Shown one piece after another: positions 35,171-44,273 of a stretch of 64,000 nucleotides of DNA. A model generated the notes under the pieces. It was not told where the DNA came from. It did no database searches and saw only the letters and a list, made by a program, of their open reading frames with translations. A program made the translations under genes and the position numbers. Source of the stretch: Kitasatospora sp. SolWspMP-SS2h (GTDB taxonomy: Bacteria > Actinomycetota > Actinomycetes > Streptomycetales > Streptomycetaceae); NCBI RefSeq assembly GCF_003259315.1, contig NZ_QLLT01000010.1:62001-126000 (forward strand). The letters are read 5' to 3'. Position 1 is the stretch's first letter. Each line of letters begins with the position of its first letter.

Positions 35171-35372
35171 GCGTGCTCTTCTCTCGCTCCGGGAACGCCG
35201 GGGGCCTGCGCGCCCCGGCCCCGCCAGCCTGCTCCCCGGGCCGGGCGCCGGGCAGTGGCCCGGCTGCCGTTCCTGCGGAAGTTCGGGCCACCCGCCGCTC
35301 CCCCGCCCGGGGCCGCTCCCGGCGGCCCGTAGCCTGGCGGCCCGCACACCAGCGCCTCCGGAGGTCCGGGCC

Positions 35373-36320
35373 ATGCACCGCGTCGCCGTCATCGCCGTCC
35401 CGCCCGTCACCGCCTTCGACCTGTCGATCCCCGACCTGGTCCTCGGCGGGGCCCGGGTCGACGGCCACCGCGCCTACCGGGTGCGGGTCTGCGGCAGCGC
35501 GCCGGGGCCGGTCGCCTCCGGCGGCAGCCTCCAGGTGGCCGTCCCGCACGGGCTGGAGGCCGTCGACGACGCCGACACCGTGCTGGTCACCGGCACGGGC
35601 GCCCGCGACGACGTCGACACCGCAGTGCTGGCCGCGCTGCGCCGGGCGCACGCGAACGGCGCGCGGATCGCCTCGATCTGCACCGGCGCGTTCGTCCTCG
35701 CCGAGGCCGGGCTGCTGGACGGCCGCACCGCCACCACCTTCTGGGCCCGGTCGGCGGAGTTCGCCCGCCGCTACCCGGCGGTGACGCTCCGCCCGGACGT
35801 GCTGTTCGTCGAGGACGGCACCGTGCTGACCTCCGCCGGGCTGTCCGCCGGCATCGACCTGTGCCTGCACCTGATCCGACTGGACCACGGCGCCGCCGCC
35901 GCGAACGCCGCCGCCCGGCTGATCGTCGCCGCGCCCGTCCGGCCGGGCGGGCAGGCCCAGTTCATCCGGTCGCCGCTGCCGCCGGACCGGGCCGGCGCCT
36001 CGCTCGCCCCGACCCGCGCCTGGGCGCTGGAACGCCTGCACGAGCCGCTCGGCCGCCCCGCCCTCGCGGCGCACGCGAGGGTCAGCGTCCGGCCCCTGAC
36101 CCGCCGCTTCGAGGCCGAGACCGGCCTGACGCCGCTCCAGTGGCTCCTGCACCAGCGGGTCGACCGCGCCCGGGAGCTGCTGGAGACCACCGACCTGCCC
36201 GTCCCGCGGGTCGCCGAGCTCAGCGGCCTGGCCACCGCCGACTCGCTGCGCCACCATCTGGCCCGCCGCACCGGCCTCACCCCGACCGCCTACCGCGCCA
36301 CGTTCACCCGGCGCGGGTGA
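35373..36320 (+). CDS. GlxA-type transcriptional regulator (DJ-1/PfpI plus AraC HTH)
   Basis: A 315-residue two-domain regulator. A DJ-1/PfpI-like domain (1-185) contains RIASICTGAFVLAEAGLLDGRTATTFWA around the nucleophile-elbow Cys, then VEDGTVLTSAGLSAGIDLCLHLI. The AraC tandem HTH follows, with ALAAHARVSVRPLTRRFEAETGLTPLQWLLHQRVDRARELLE and VAELSGLATADSLRHHLARRTGLTPTAYR. GGAGG 8 nt before the ATG sets the start. It likely controls the divergent epimerase-like gene. The related GlxA/ArgR/CdhR proteins sense small metabolites through the first domain. Confidence 0.93.
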   Translation: MHRVAVIAVPPVTAFDLSIPDLVLGGARVDGHRAYRVRVCGSAPGPVASGGSLQVAVPHGLEAVDDADTVLVTGTGARDDVDTAVLAALRRAHANGARIASICTGAFVLAEAGLLDGRTATTFWARSAEFARRYPAVTLRPDVLFVEDGTVLTSAGLSAGIDLCLHLIRLDHGAAAANAAARLIVAAPVRPGGQAQFIRSPLPPDRAGASLAPTRAWALERLHEPLGRPALAAHARVSVRPLTRRFEAETGLTPLQWLLHQRVDRARELLETTDLPVPRVAELSGLATADSLRHHLARRTGLTPTAYRATFTRRG

Positions 36321-36387
36321 ACGCGGCGCGGGTGAACGGCGGCGTCACGGCACGGCGGTGTCACGGCAGCACGGCACGGCGGTGTCA
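36310..36387. repeat. two direct-repeat pairs between the GlxA-type and kinase genes
   Basis: GGCGCGGGTGAACG occurs at 36310-36323 and 36325-36338 (period 15); the first copy contains the GlxA-type stop codon. CACGGCACGGCGGTGTCA occurs at 36346-36363 and 36370-36387 (period 24); the second copy contains the kinase stop codon. Both look like recent duplications of gene ends. Confidence 0.75.
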
Positions 36388-38121
36388 GGAGTGGCGCGCC
36401 AGGTCCCCGGTGAAGCCCTGCTGGACGAAGCGCAGCGAGCCGTCCTTGTTCGGGGTGAGGACGCCGTCGCCGGCGAGCGGGGTGCAGCCGGCGCTGACCG
36501 TCTCGGGCAGCGAGCGGGCCACCAGGCGGGTCCTGGTCGCGGAGACCAGGGCCGCCTCGTTGGTGCACACGACCTGGTTGGTGCCCAGGCCGCCGTCGCT
36601 CTCCACGAAGGCGATCGTGTCACCGACCGCGCCCTGGTGGACGGTGATCCGGATGACGAGCCGCGGCCCGTTCCCGGACGCGCTGATCGGCCCCTCGAAG
36701 ACGCCCAGGAACGCGTCCGCGACGGCGTCCCCGTCGTCCGGGGGCGAGGGCGCGGGGGACGCCGACGGGGAGGGCGAGGACGACGGCGAGGGCGCGGGCT
36801 CGGCCTTCTTGCTGTCGTGCCCGGCCGGGGTGACCGTCCCGGTCGGCCGGGCGCTCGTGCTGCCGGTGACCGCCGGGCTGCCGGACGGGCCGCCCGCGGC
36901 GGCGTCCGACCCGCCCGTCCCGGCCGTCGCGGCCCACACGCCCAGGCCCGCCAGCACCGCCGCGACGACACCGGTGGCGACCAGCGGCGCCGCCCGGCGC
37001 TTGGCCGGCGGCTGCGGGGCGGGGTGCGGCGCGGGCGTGTGCGGGTGGGGGTACGGGTACTGGCCGGGCGGGGTGGGCGCGGCGGCCGGGTAGCCCGGCG
37101 GGGGCGGGCCGAAGCCCGGGGACGCCGGGTACGGGGCGGTGGCCGCCCGGTACGGGGCGGTCGGCGGCGCGGCGGGCGTCGGCGGCGCGGCCAGGACGGT
37201 GGGCGGGGGCAGCGGCCGGGACTCCAGGTCGAGCAAGGCGACGGCCATCCGCGCCACCTCCTCGGAGACCGCGCCGGGCAGCCAGCCCCGGTCGCCGAGC
37301 CCGGTCTGGCCGGCGGCGCTGCGGACCAGCCGCTCCCGGACGGCGGCCGGGGTCGGCCGGCGCTCCGGGTCCTTGTCCAGGCAGTTGCGCACCAGTTCGA
37401 GCAACTCGCCGTCCAGGCCGTCGAGTTCCGGCTCCTCGTGGACGATCCGGTAGAGCAGTCCGGCGGCGCTGTCCTGCTCGCCGAACGGGGCCCGCCCGGT
37501 GGCGGCGAAGGCGAGCACCGCGCCGAGCCCGAACACGTCGCCGGCCGGTCCGGACGGCCGGCCCCGGGCCTGCTCGGGCGACATGAACCCGGGCGAGCCG
37601 ACCACGTAGCCGGACCTGGTCAGGGCGGAGGTCGCGTCCAGCGCCCGGGAGATGCCGAAGTCGATCAGCCGCGGCCCGTCCAGCGCCAGCAGCACGTTCG
37701 ACGGCTTGACGTCCCGGTGGAGCAGCCCCAGCTCGTGCACGGCCGCCAGGGCGTCGGCCAGGCCGGTGCCCAGCGCCCGCACGGTGGCCGTCGGCAGCGG
37801 CCCGAACTGCCGCACCGCGTCCGACAGCGAGGGCCCGGCGACGTAGCCGGTGGCCACCCACGGCTGCGGCCCCTCGGTGTCGGCGTCCAGCACCGGCGCG
37901 GTCCACCGGCCGCCGACCCGCCGGGCCGCGGCCACCTCCTGCCGGAAGCGCTGCCGGAACTCCCGGTCCCCGGCGAACTCCTGGCGGACCGTCTTCACCG
38001 CCACCGTCCGGCCGCCCGCCGTCCGCCCGAGGAACACCTCGCCCATGCCGCCGGCCCCCAGCCGCCCCAGCAGCCGGTACGGGCCGACCGTGTGCGGATC
38101 GCCCGCCCCGAGAGTCTCCAA
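36385..38121 (-). CDS. membrane-anchored serine/threonine protein kinase (PknB-like)
   Basis: A 578-residue Hanks-type kinase. The catalytic domain (about 13-275) has the P-loop GRLGAGGMGEVFLG, the VAVK Lys, the catalytic loop LLHRDVKPSNVLL, the DFG equivalent LIDFGISRALD and the activation segment GSPGFMSPEQARG. It continues with a Pro/Ala/Tyr-rich juxtamembrane segment (about 320-375), one TM (APLVATGVVAAVLAGLGVWAA, about 382-402), and an extracytoplasmic part: a Ser/Pro stalk (SPSSSPSPSASPAPSPP) and a roughly 110-residue domain with two Cys (VVCTNEA, SAGCTPL). That terminal domain is presumably the sensor. No phosphatase or FHA gene is adjacent. Targets unknown. Confidence 0.93.
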   Translation of the reverse strand: METLGAGDPHTVGPYRLLGRLGAGGMGEVFLGRTAGGRTVAVKTVRQEFAGDREFRQRFRQEVAAARRVGGRWTAPVLDADTEGPQPWVATGYVAGPSLSDAVRQFGPLPTATVRALGTGLADALAAVHELGLLHRDVKPSNVLLALDGPRLIDFGISRALDATSALTRSGYVVGSPGFMSPEQARGRPSGPAGDVFGLGAVLAFAATGRAPFGEQDSAAGLLYRIVHEEPELDGLDGELLELVRNCLDKDPERRPTPAAVRERLVRSAAGQTGLGDRGWLPGAVSEEVARMAVALLDLESRPLPPPTVLAAPPTPAAPPTAPYRAATAPYPASPGFGPPPPGYPAAAPTPPGQYPYPHPHTPAPHPAPQPPAKRRAAPLVATGVVAAVLAGLGVWAATAGTGGSDAAAGGPSGSPAVTGSTSARPTGTVTPAGHDSKKAEPAPSPSSSPSPSASPAPSPPDDGDAVADAFLGVFEGPISASGNGPRLVIRITVHQGAVGDTIAFVESDGGLGTNQVVCTNEAALVSATRTRLVARSLPETVSAGCTPLAGDGVLTPNKDGSLRFVQQGFTGDLARHS

Positions 38122-38310
38122 CGTTCCGTGCTCCTAGGCTGGTTCCGCGCCGCTGTCAGGAGAAGCCCCCGCGACCGAGCACAGGACCTTCACCGGGCAC
38201 CCTAGAGGTCCGCCCCCTCCCGACGACACCGCCGGGCCCTTTTCCAGACCGGATCGGAACCGGACGGTGACGCACTGCGGACACGCGGGCCGGTCAGCGC
38301 CCCTCCGCGC

Positions 38311-38360
38311 CGGTCAGCGCCGGTCAGTGCCGGTCCACGCCGGTCAGCGCCGGTCCACGC
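38311..38360. repeat. five tandem 10-bp units overlapping the 3' end of the AraC-type gene
   Basis: Units CGGTCAGCGC, CGGTCAGTGC, CGGTCCACGC, CGGTCAGCGC and CGGTCCACGC run without gaps from 38311 to 38360; one more copy is at 38291-38300. The stop codon of the minus-strand AraC-type gene (38344-38346) lies inside. Because 10 is not divisible by 3, gain or loss of a unit inside the coding part would change the C-terminus. Confidence 0.85.
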
Positions 38361-39255
38361 CGCCGCGGACGGCCGCGCGGAAGGCGGTGGGGGTGGTGCC
38401 GGTGCGCTGGTGGAAGAACTTGGCGAAGTTGGCGGCGTCGGCGAAGCCCAGGTGGTCGGCGATCCGGGCGGCGGAGCCGTCGCTGTGGGCGAGCAGGCGC
38501 TTGGCCTCCAGGACGGCCCGGCGGTCGACGAACTCCTTGGCGCCGACGCCCGCGGCGGCCAGGGTGGCGCGGGAGAGGGTGCGCGGGGAGTAGCCGAGCA
38601 GCCGGGCGTAGTCCTCGACCCGGCGGGTGCGGGTGAAGTGGTGCTCGACGGCCTGCCGGAAGCGCCGGTAGGTCTCGCCGGGTTCGCTCGCGGCGCTGCC
38701 GCACGGCACCGCGGGGTGGGCCAGCCGCAGCAGCAGCGCGGCCAGCAGGTGGCGCAGCAGGGCGTGGCGGACCTCGGCGGGCAGGTCCGCGCCGGAGGCG
38801 TACTCGCGGTGCAGGTGGCGCACCGCGTGGAGCAGGGCCTCCCGGTCGGTGCCGCCGGTGTGCAGGACGGCAGCGGCGAAGGGGTCGTCGAGCCGGGCGG
38901 CGGCGACGGTCGCCGGGTCGGGGAAGCCGGGTTCGAAGAGCACCAGGGTGCCGTCCGCGTCGCCGAGTTCGCCCCACTGCTGGACCTGGCCGGGTCGGAC
39001 CCAGAGCCAGCTGCCGGGTTCGACGGTGTGCGCGGTGAAGTCGACGGTGTGGCGCAGCCGGCCGCGTTCCAGGGTGAGCAGGTGGTGGAAGGCGGGGCGC
39101 TGCGGGCGGTGGAAGTCCCCGTCGGTGGCGGCGGCCCGGCGGGCGCGCAGGTCGGCGAGCGTCATGACCTCGACGCCGGCCGGTCCGCCGGGTGGCGCGG
39201 TGAACGGGACCTCGGGGATCGCCGTCCCGGACGCCTGGGGTTGGTTCGCTCGCAT
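38344..39255 (-). CDS. AraC family transcriptional regulator
   Basis: A 303-residue regulator. The N-terminal cupin-like sensor region includes [40 protein letters not shown]. The AraC HTH pair follows: [81 protein letters not shown]. It faces away from the lactate 2-monooxygenase gene 177 nt off, making lactate or a related hydroxy acid a plausible effector (inference). The last residues (RGGVDRR) are encoded by decamer tandem repeats. Start ATG 39255; no strong ribosome-binding site is visible. Confidence 0.9.
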   Translation of the reverse strand: MRANQPQASGTAIPEVPFTAPPGGPAGVEVMTLADLRARRAAATDGDFHRPQRPAFHHLLTLERGRLRHTVDFTAHTVEPGSWLWVRPGQVQQWGELGDADGTLVLFEPGFPDPATVAAARLDDPFAAAVLHTGGTDREALLHAVRHLHREYASGADLPAEVRHALLRHLLAALLLRLAHPAVPCGSAASEPGETYRRFRQAVEHHFTRTRRVEDYARLLGYSPRTLSRATLAAAGVGAKEFVDRRAVLEAKRLLAHSDGSAARIADHLGFADAANFAKFFHQRTGTTPTAFRAAVRGGVDRR

Positions 39256-39432
39256 GGTCACCACATCCGCTGCCAGGCTACCTCCGGTCGATCTTCCACC
39301 GGGAGGGCCGGGGAGCCGGGGCGCGGAGGACCTGCGGCCCGGCGGCCCGGGGGCCCTCCGGCGCGGCCCTTGACCGCCGCCCGGCGGCCGGTGGAACGTG
39401 GGGCCTCCCCCACCCACCCCCGAGGAGCGCGG

Positions 39433-40596
39433 ATGGCCCCCCAGTTCGGCGACTACCAGAACGAGATCTACTTCGAGGCGCTGTTCGGCGTCGCCCCGGC
39501 GTACCCGATGACGTACGCGGGCCTGGCCGAGCGGGCCCGGGCGGCGCTCGCGCCGGAGCTGTGGTCGTACGTCGCGGGCGGGGCGGGCGACGAGCACACC
39601 CAGCGGGCGAACGCCGCGGCGTTCGAGCGGTGGGGGCTGGTGCCGCGGATGCTGGTGGGCGCGAAGGAGCGGGACCTGCGGGTGGACCTGTTCGGGCTGG
39701 AGCTGGCCTCGCCGCTGTTCCTGGCGCCGGTGGGGGTGGTGGGGCTGTGCGCGCCGGACGGGCACGGGGACGTGGCGACGGCCCGGGCGGCGGCCCGCAC
39801 GGGGGTGCCGATGGTGGCCTCGACGCTCTCGGTGGACCCGATGGAGGCGGTGGCGGCGGAGCTGGGCGGCACCCCGGGCTTCTTCCAGCTGTACACGCCG
39901 ACCGACCGGGCGCTGGCCGAGTCGCTGGTGCACCGGGCGGAGGCGGCCGGGTTCAAGGCGCTAGTGGTCACCCTGGACACCTGGGTGACCGGCTGGCGGC
40001 CGCGCGACCTGGGCAGCGGGAGCTTCCCGCAGCTGCGCGGGCACTGCCTGGCGAACTACACCTCGGACCCGGTGTTCCGGGCCCGGCTCCAGGACCCGGA
40101 CGGGGACCCGCGCGGCGCGGTGATGGACTGGGTGCAGGTCTTCGGCAACCCGCTGACCTGGGACGACCTGCCGTGGCTGCGTTCGCTGACCGGGCTGCCG
40201 ATCGTGCTGAAGGGCCTGTGCCACCCGGAGGACGTGCGCCGGGCCGTGGACGCGGGCGTGGACGGGGTCTACTGCTCGAACCACGGCGGCCGGCAGGCGA
40301 ACGGCGGGCTGCCCGCGCTGGAGTCGCTGGCCGAGGTGGTCGAGGCGGCGGACGGCCGGCCGGTGCTGTTCGACTCGGGCGTGCGCAGCGGCGCGGACGT
40401 GGTCAAGGCGCTGGCGCTGGGCGCGACGGCGGTGGGCGTGGGGCGGCCGTACGTGTACGGGCTGGCGCTGGGCGGCGAGGCGGGCGTGGTGCACGTGCTG
40501 CGCTCGCTGCTGGCGGAGGCGGACCTGCTGATGGCGGTGGACGGGTACCCGTCGCTGGAGAGCCTGCGCGCGCCGGGCGCACTGCGGCGCTGCTGA
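39433..40596 (+). CDS. lactate 2-monooxygenase (FMN alpha-hydroxy-acid oxidase family)
   Basis: A 387-residue FMN TIM-barrel enzyme. It follows the mycobacterial lactate monooxygenase pattern closely: [12 protein letters not shown] and [10 protein letters not shown] at the N-terminus, [18 protein letters not shown] (FMN/substrate Tyr), [79 protein letters not shown] with the catalytic His and Arg (SNHGGRQ), and [32 protein letters not shown]. The reaction is L-lactate plus O2 to acetate, CO2 and water. Close relatives oxidise other 2-hydroxy acids. CGAGGAGCGCGG precedes the ATG. It is divergent from the AraC-type regulator. Confidence 0.9.
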   Translation: MAPQFGDYQNEIYFEALFGVAPAYPMTYAGLAERARAALAPELWSYVAGGAGDEHTQRANAAAFERWGLVPRMLVGAKERDLRVDLFGLELASPLFLAPVGVVGLCAPDGHGDVATARAAARTGVPMVASTLSVDPMEAVAAELGGTPGFFQLYTPTDRALAESLVHRAEAAGFKALVVTLDTWVTGWRPRDLGSGSFPQLRGHCLANYTSDPVFRARLQDPDGDPRGAVMDWVQVFGNPLTWDDLPWLRSLTGLPIVLKGLCHPEDVRRAVDAGVDGVYCSNHGGRQANGGLPALESLAEVVEAADGRPVLFDSGVRSGADVVKALALGATAVGVGRPYVYGLALGGEAGVVHVLRSLLAEADLLMAVDGYPSLESLRAPGALRRC

Positions 40597-40621
40597 GCGC
40601 CGGGTCCGGCGCTCCGGCTTA

Positions 40622-40638
40622 TTGCGACTTACTTGCAA
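40622..40638. promoter_or_regulatory. Nur-like box TTGCGA-N5-TTGCAA with TTATTGC/GCAATAA arms
   Basis: TTGCGACTTACTTGCAA fits the consensus tTGCaa-N5-ttGCAA described for the streptomycete nickel regulator Nur (Fur family). The outer arms TTATTGC (40619-40625) and GCAATAA (40635-40641) make a 7-bp inverted repeat. It lies in the gap after the lactate monooxygenase stop (40596), in a short AT-rich island. The next gene (40834-41271) converges on it, so no obvious target starts here. Confidence 0.5.
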
Positions 40639-40833
40639 TAACAGTAGGCATGCAGCAGAGTGGAGCCGCGGGGTCGTCCGACGATCGTCTTCCCAACCGG
40701 CGTCCGCCGGGACGCGGCGCCGGCCCCGCGCCAGACCTCTCCCCCGCGCCCGCCCGGCTCGGCACCCGGCTCCGCCCGGTCCGGTGCCCGAGCCCGGTCC
40801 GGCGCCCGCCCGCCTCCGGTGCGCTCGGTGCGC

Positions 40834-41271
40834 TCAGGGCCCGACCGGCAGGCGCACCACCATGGTCTTGCCGCCGCCGTCCGGATCGGCGACGGTCTCC
40901 GTCACCCCGCCGGCCAGCGCGGCCAGCTCGTGCACCAGGCCCAGGCCCCAGCCGCCGCTGCCGTCCCGGTGCGGGACCTCGGGGCGCTGCGGGCAGTGCG
41001 GGTGCCGGTCGTGCACCCGGATCGCCAGTTCGCCCGCGCCGAAGTCGAGTCGGAGCACGGTGCGGGGCGAGCGCGGGGCGGCGTGGCGGACCGCATTGGT
41101 GACCAGTTCGCTGACCACCAGCAGCACGGTGTCGGTCAGCGGATCGTCCGGGCCGATCCCGCGGGCGGCCAGTTCGGCGCGCGCCCCCCGGCGCGCCTCG
41201 GGTACGGACGCGGGCACGGTCGCCAGGCTCAGGCGGTAGCGCACGGTCTGGGGTGGGTCCGCGACGGCCAT
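40834..41271 (-). CDS. ATP-binding (HATPase_c) regulatory protein, anti-sigma-factor-like
   Basis: A 145-residue GHKL ATPase of the RsbW-like type that is very common in streptomycetes. The N box is LLVVSELVTNAVRHAAP (about 60-76), G1 is LAIRVHDRHPHCPQ, and G2 is DGSGGWGLGLVHELAALAG (about 108-126). A final KTMVVRLPVG strand closes the fold. Members bind a sigma or anti-anti-sigma partner, usually encoded elsewhere. The ATG follows GAAGGGACCGACC. An upstream TACCGTACTGAGTATCGGT element (about 41377-41399 on the other strand) may be promoter-related. Single gene; partner unknown. Confidence 0.88.
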   Translation of the reverse strand: MAVADPPQTVRYRLSLATVPASVPEARRGARAELAARGIGPDDPLTDTVLLVVSELVTNAVRHAAPRSPRTVLRLDFGAGELAIRVHDRHPHCPQRPEVPHRDGSGGWGLGLVHELAALAGGVTETVADPDGGGKTMVVRLPVGP

Positions 41272-41581
41272 GGTCGGTCCCTTCGCAACGGGGGCGACCG
41301 GGGTCGGAGCGGAAGGGCGCCGTCGTCCGGCCGCGTCGGGGCTCGGCAGCCCTGCCCCGTCCGAGCGAACCGGACAGATCACCGATACTCAGTACGGTAA
41401 GGCCGAACGGGCCCGACTGCGGCGGCGGATGCTGGACAGTGGCCACAACTCGCCACCGCCCCGAGCGTCCTGGGGACCGGGCCCGCCGACCTGCCGGAAC
41501 CCCGCGGCCCCGGCCCGCCGGAGGGCGGCACCGTACCCGCGGGTGCCGGACGGGGCCGGCCGCGGACGGGTCGACGGGGCG
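41272..41581. other. 310-nt intergenic region upstream of the ATP-binding gene
   Basis: I find no gene in this gap between two minus-strand genes. The notable element is ACCGATACTCAGTACGGT near 41381-41398, an imperfect inverted repeat (ACCGATACT / AGTACGGT) in a locally AT-richer spot about 110 bp upstream of the ATP-binding gene start; it may hold its promoter or an operator. The remainder is GC-rich with GGCCGG/CCGCGG words and no long hairpin. Confidence 0.4.
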
Positions 41582-42064
41582 TCAGATCGGTGATCCGGCC
41601 CCGGGGATGCGCTCGAAGACCAGGTTGGTGCGGGTCTGCGCGACCGCCGGGTGGGTGGTCAGGTGGTCGACCACGAAGCAGCGCAGCGCCTCCGGGTCGG
41701 CCACCGCCACGTGCAGCAGGTAGTCGTCGCTGCCCGCCATGTGGAACACCGCCAGCACGCCCGGCAGCCCGGGCGCGGCGGCCCGGAAGCTGCCGTTCTG
41801 CTCCCGGGTGTGCGCCCGCAGCCGCACCGAGATCATCGCCTGGAGCGGCAGCCCGACCGCCGGCAGGTCCACCTCGGCGTGGTACCCGGCGATCACCCCG
41901 CGCCCGCGCAGCGCCCGCACCCGCGCCAGGCAGGTGGACGGGGCCACCCCGACCTGCTCGGCCAGCGCGTTGTTGGGCGTGCGCGCGTCGGCCAGCAGCG
42001 CCCGCACGATCGCGCGGTCGACCTCGTCGAGTTCCGCCGCGCGGGCCCGTGGAATGTTCGGCAC
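41582..42064 (-). CDS. Lrp/AsnC family transcriptional regulator
   Basis: A 160-residue regulator. The HTH is LDEVDRAIVRALLADARTPNNALAEQVGVAPSTCLARVRALRGRGVI, followed by a RAM domain with LQAMISVRLRAHTREQNGSF, LAVFHMAGSDDYLLHVAVADPEALRCFVVDHL and the terminal strand RTNLVFERIP. The GTG at 42064 is chosen because it gives the normal family length; an ATG at about 42094 is possible. It faces away from a PLP-dependent gamma-family lyase, and a nested palindrome spans its start. The neighbouring lyase suggests a sulfur amino acid as effector (inference). Confidence 0.9.
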   Translation of the reverse strand: MPNIPRARAAELDEVDRAIVRALLADARTPNNALAEQVGVAPSTCLARVRALRGRGVIAGYHAEVDLPAVGLPLQAMISVRLRAHTREQNGSFRAAAPGLPGVLAVFHMAGSDDYLLHVAVADPEALRCFVVDHLTTHPAVAQTRTNLVFERIPGAGSPI

Positions 42065-42094
42065 GCCACCAGCGTGGCGGCCCGCGCCGAACAT
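42054..42094. promoter_or_regulatory. nested inverted repeat at the AsnC start
   Basis: Outer arms ATGTTCGGC-type (42054-42062) and GCCGAACAT (42086-42094) enclose inner arms GCCAC (42065-42069) and GTGGC (42074-42078). The GTG start of the regulator is inside, which suggests autoregulation by operator occlusion or an mRNA hairpin. Confidence 0.55.
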
Positions 42095-42175
42095 CCGCAA
42101 GGGTGCCGCCGCCCCCGCCGAATCGTCTGCCGTCACTCTGGCCATTCGACGCCCACCCGTTCACCATCGAGCGCC

Positions 42176-43327
42176 ATGAGCCGACTCGACACCCGAGCCG
42201 TGCACGCCGGCCGCGACGACCTCGCCGGACTCGGCACGCACGTCCCCCCGCTCGACCTGTCCACCACCTACCCCGTACCGGACCTCACCACCGGCGGCGA
42301 CGCCTACCAGGCGCTGGCCACCGGCGGACGCCCGCCCGCCGAGGGCGGCCTGGTCTACCAGCGGCTGTGGAACCCCACCGTCGCCCGCTTCGAACAGGCG
42401 CTGGCCGAACTGGAGGGCTGCGCCGAGGCGGTGGTCTTCTCCTCCGGCATGGCCGCGCTCTCCGCCTGCCTGCTCGCCGCCGCCGCGGAGGGCCGCCGGC
42501 ACGTGGTGGCGGTGCGCCCGCTGTACGGCGGCTCCGACCACCTGCTGGACTCCGGCCTGCTCGGCACCGAGGTGACCTGGGCCGCCCCCGGCACGCTGGC
42601 CGCCGCGCTGCGCCCCGACACCGGGCTCGTCCTGGTCGAGACCCCCGGCAACCCCACCCTGGACCTGCTCGACCTGGCCGCGACCGCCGAACGCTGCGGC
42701 GGCGTCCCGCTGCTGGTCGACAACACCTTCGCCACCCCGGTCCTGCAGAACCCCGCCGCGTTCGGCGCCACCCTGGTGCTGCACTCGGCGACCAAGTCGA
42801 TCGGCGGCCACGGCGACGTGCTGGCCGGGGCGGTCGCCTGCACCGCCGCCTGGGCGGAGCGGCTGCGCCGGGTCCGGGCCGTCACCGGCGCCGTCCTGCA
42901 CCCGCTGGCCGGCTACCTGCTGCACCGCGGCCTGCAGACCCTGCCGCTGCGGGTGCGCGCCGCCTCCGCCTCCGCCGCCCGGATCGCCGACTGGCTGGCC
43001 GAACAGCCCGAGGTCGCCGCCGTGCACTACCCGGGCCGCTCCGGCTCGCCGCTGCTGGGACGCCAACTCCGGGGCGGCGGAAGCACCCTGGCCTTCGAGG
43101 CGGCCGGCGGTCACCCGCACGCCGCGGCGATCGCCGAGCGCTGCGAACTGATCACCCACGCGGTCTCGCTCGGCGGCGTCGACACCCTGATCCAGCACCC
43201 CGCCTCGCTCACCCACCGCCCGGTGGCCGCCGCGCACAAGCCCGCCGGGGCCGTCCTGCGGCTCTCCGTCGGCCTGGAGGACCCGGACGACCTGATCGCC
43301 GACCTGGCCAAGGCGCTGCCGCGCTGA
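42176..43327 (+). CDS. PLP-dependent Cys/Met metabolism lyase (trans-sulfuration family)
   Basis: A 383-residue fold-type I PLP enzyme of the cystathionine gamma-lyase/synthase and methionine gamma-lyase family. The pattern is [81 protein letters not shown] and the PLP-Lys motif [19 protein letters not shown]-terminal [20 protein letters not shown] fits gamma-elimination enzymes. The residue after Y-x-R is atypical (Leu-Trp-Asn instead of the usual Tyr-Ser-Asn-Pro), so specificity is uncertain. Divergent from AsnC. It ends 8 nt before the convergent DUF1028 gene. Confidence 0.9.
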   Translation: MSRLDTRAVHAGRDDLAGLGTHVPPLDLSTTYPVPDLTTGGDAYQALATGGRPPAEGGLVYQRLWNPTVARFEQALAELEGCAEAVVFSSGMAALSACLLAAAAEGRRHVVAVRPLYGGSDHLLDSGLLGTEVTWAAPGTLAAALRPDTGLVLVETPGNPTLDLLDLAATAERCGGVPLLVDNTFATPVLQNPAAFGATLVLHSATKSIGGHGDVLAGAVACTAAWAERLRRVRAVTGAVLHPLAGYLLHRGLQTLPLRVRAASASAARIADWLAEQPEVAAVHYPGRSGSPLLGRQLRGGGSTLAFEAAGGHPHAAAIAERCELITHAVSLGGVDTLIQHPASLTHRPVAAAHKPAGAVLRLSVGLEDPDDLIADLAKALPR

Positions 43328-43335
43328 GCGGGCCG

Positions 43336-44148
43336 TCACCGCACCCCGGAGGCCGCCCGCAGGTGGTCGAGCACCAGCGGGTCGATCCGGCCCTCGGCGA
43401 GGCGGCCCTCCAGGTTCTCCACCCCGGCCCAGCGGTCCAGCGAGTCGTACCCGAGCCCGCCCAGCAACCGCCTTACCTCCTCGGCCAGTTCACCCTCCAG
43501 CGGGAGCAGCTCGGCCGGGTCGGACACCCCGTGCAGCACCTCGTGGACGGCCAGCAGCCGCCCCAACTCGCCCACCGGGTCCGGGTGGTCGTCCACCCGC
43601 AGGTCGTACGCGAGGTCGCCCCACCCGCCGACGCCCCGGCCCGGGTCGACCACGTACAGCGCGGCGCCCTGCCGCCCGCGGGCGTCCCCGCCCGCCGCGT
43701 CCCCGGCCGCGAGGGCGGCCACCAGCCGTTCGGCGAACGGCAGTTCGGCGGAGTCCAGCCAGACCGCCCGCATCTCCCGCACCACCTCGGGCCCGGTCAG
43801 GATGTTCCCCTGCACCGCGTACCCGTCCCCGGCCAGACCTCCCGCCCAGGGCAGGCACTCCTCCCCCGTGTACGTCTCCGCCCGCCCGTCCGCCCCGACC
43901 ACGCCCACCTGCCGGTGCGCCCGCCGCCCGTCGGCCGCCAGCAGCGCCGCCACCGCCTCCGCCGGGGAGGCCCCGCTGCGCAGCATCGCCATCCCCTGCG
44001 GCCGGTACGCCAGGTTGGCCCACGCCTGCGTCGCCAACGCGCCGACCCCCGCCTCGGCCGCGGGCACCAACGCCCCCACCGAGAGGAACTTGCTCGCCAC
44101 TGCCACACCGAGCGCACTGCCCTGCCGGGCCACGATGGAAAAGGTCAC
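43336..44148 (-). CDS. DUF1028 (Ntn-hydrolase-like) protein
   Basis: A 270-residue protein whose N-terminus TFSIVARQGSALGVAVASKFLSVGALVPAAEAGVGALATQAWAN is diagnostic of DUF1028. GDGYAVQGNILTG and ALYVVDPGRGVGGWGDLAYDLRVDDHPDPVGEL follow, with a C-terminal GYDSLDRWAGVENLEGRL segment typical of the longer members. DUF1028 has an Ntn-hydrolase-type fold with conserved residues but no settled reaction; some homologues sit with peptidases. The start codon is GTG (44148). Its neighbour is the PLP lyase (convergent); no operon partner is seen. Confidence 0.88.
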   Translation of the reverse strand: MTFSIVARQGSALGVAVASKFLSVGALVPAAEAGVGALATQAWANLAYRPQGMAMLRSGASPAEAVAALLAADGRRAHRQVGVVGADGRAETYTGEECLPWAGGLAGDGYAVQGNILTGPEVVREMRAVWLDSAELPFAERLVAALAAGDAAGGDARGRQGAALYVVDPGRGVGGWGDLAYDLRVDDHPDPVGELGRLLAVHEVLHGVSDPAELLPLEGELAEEVRRLLGGLGYDSLDRWAGVENLEGRLAEGRIDPLVLDHLRAASGVR

Positions 44149-44226
44149 GAGCGGCGACGATAGCCCTCCCGGGGCGGTTCGTCCACGCCCCGCCGCCCTC
44201 CGGCAAAGCCCGGCACGACGCGCGAC

Positions 44227-44250
44227 GGGGGCGCGGTCCCCCGCGCCCCC
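44227..44250 (-). terminator. hairpin terminator of the flavin-enzyme operon
   Basis: GGGGGCGCGG (44227-44236) and CCGCGCCCCC (44241-44250) form a 10-bp stem with loop TCCC, just downstream of the GNAT stop at 44274. Confidence 0.78.
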
Positions 44251-44273
44251 GGTTCCGCCGCGGGCGGGTGCGC

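Noticed and set aside
40650..41102. ATG and open frame just downstream of the Nur-like box
   Set aside because: The product is Arg/Pro/Gly-rich and runs antisense through the HATPase gene; no ribosome-binding site.
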